From the NCBI RefSeq assembly GCF_000717345.1, contig NZ_JNZA01000011.1, positions 117,981 through 181,980 of the forward strand: 64,000 nt of DNA, given 5' to 3'. This stretch comes from Streptomyces lydicus. Lineage in GTDB: Bacteria; Actinomycetota; Actinomycetes; Streptomycetales; Streptomycetaceae. Shown here piece by piece: positions 63,905 to 64,000 of this stretch. The notes beneath the pieces are model-generated. The model was not told the DNA's origin and ran no database searches. It was given only the letters and a program-made list of their open reading frames with translations. The first letter of the stretch is position 1. Each line of letters starts with the position of its first letter. Made by a program: the position numbers and the translations under genes.

Positions 63905-64000
63905 GTTCGGCGGCGTCCTACTCTCCCACAGGGTCCCCCCTGCAGTACCATCGGCGCTGAAAGGCTTAGCTTCCGGGTTCGAAATGTAACCGGGCGTTTC
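63905..64000 (-). rRNA. rrf: 5S ribosomal RNA, 3' part
   Basis: The reverse complement contains GAAACGCCCGGTTACATTTC, then CGAACCCGGAAGCTAAG, CAGCGCCGATGGTACTGCAG and GAGAGTAGGACGCCGCCGAAC, the conserved 3' two-thirds of actinobacterial 5S rRNA. The 5' end and the preceding 23S and 16S genes lie to the right of the window. Confidence 0.95.

Overview
The window is about 72% G+C with strongly GC-biased third codon positions, frequent GTG starts and short stop/start overlaps. Together with the gene set (osaA-osaB-osaC, ClgR, GluABCD, RshA, cysteine-rich leader peptide) this points clearly to a Streptomyces chromosome. From memory the gene order is broadly collinear with the recA-to-rRNA part of the S. 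coelicolor core, roughly SCO5745 to SCO5801. It is a core region with small local changes, not a mobile island.

Layout from left to right. Positions 1-4081 (minus): the start of an NIS siderophore operon (diaminobutyrate-type aminotransferase, IucA/IucC synthetase, AlcB/IucB-type acyltransferase cut by the window edge). 4367-5554 (plus): secreted trypsin-like lipoprotein. 5691-14353 (minus): hflX, an M1 metallopeptidase, the RelA/SpoT homologue rshA, dapF, a small membrane protein and miaA. 14536-20444: an acidic low-complexity protein, an extradiol-dioxygenase-like protein, miaB, an orphan TAXI binding protein, a DEAD-box helicase and a cold-shock protein. 20644-22813 (minus): a response regulator/histidine kinase pair. 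23033-26784 (plus): gluABCD glutamate-type ABC importer with promoter, terminator and a tiny coupled ORF between gluC and gluD. 26785-27941: a stretch of lower G+C with one small secreted protein. 27942-31160 (plus): FAD monooxygenase, then a cysteine-type leader peptide/attenuator, cysteine dioxygenase and rhodanese. 31616-35342 (minus): recX, recA with a LexA box, an AI-2E family permease and a DUF3046 protein. 35421-38467: an alpha/alpha-toroid-like protein, azlD/azlC and an AraC regulator. 38595-45164 (plus): lhr, a 7-bp tandem repeat, nei2-type glycosylase and an SDR gene broken by a 29-bp insertion. 45112-53350 (minus): small membrane protein, dps, clgR, cinA, pgsA, rimO, a RodZ-like HTH membrane protein and ftsK. 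53443-62837: the osa osmoadaptation locus (osaB, giant hybrid kinase osaA, divergent osaC). 62975-64000 (minus): tRNA-Thr, a shortened DegT-like protein, and the terminator and 3' part of the 5S rRNA of an rrn operon that lies to the right.

Functional themes are DNA repair and chromosome handling (recA, recX, lhr, nei2, ftsK), RNA/ribosome modification (miaA, miaB, rimO, hflX) and stress signalling (osaABC, clgR, dps, rshA, csp). The accessory observations most worth a second look are the Cys leader peptide controlling sulfur oxidation genes, the 29-bp insertion in the SDR gene, the coupled 35-codon ORF in gluABCD, the 7-bp array upstream of nei2, and the aminotransferase-like protein that lacks its lysine region next to the rRNA operon. 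All identifications come from reading motifs. No database search was run.
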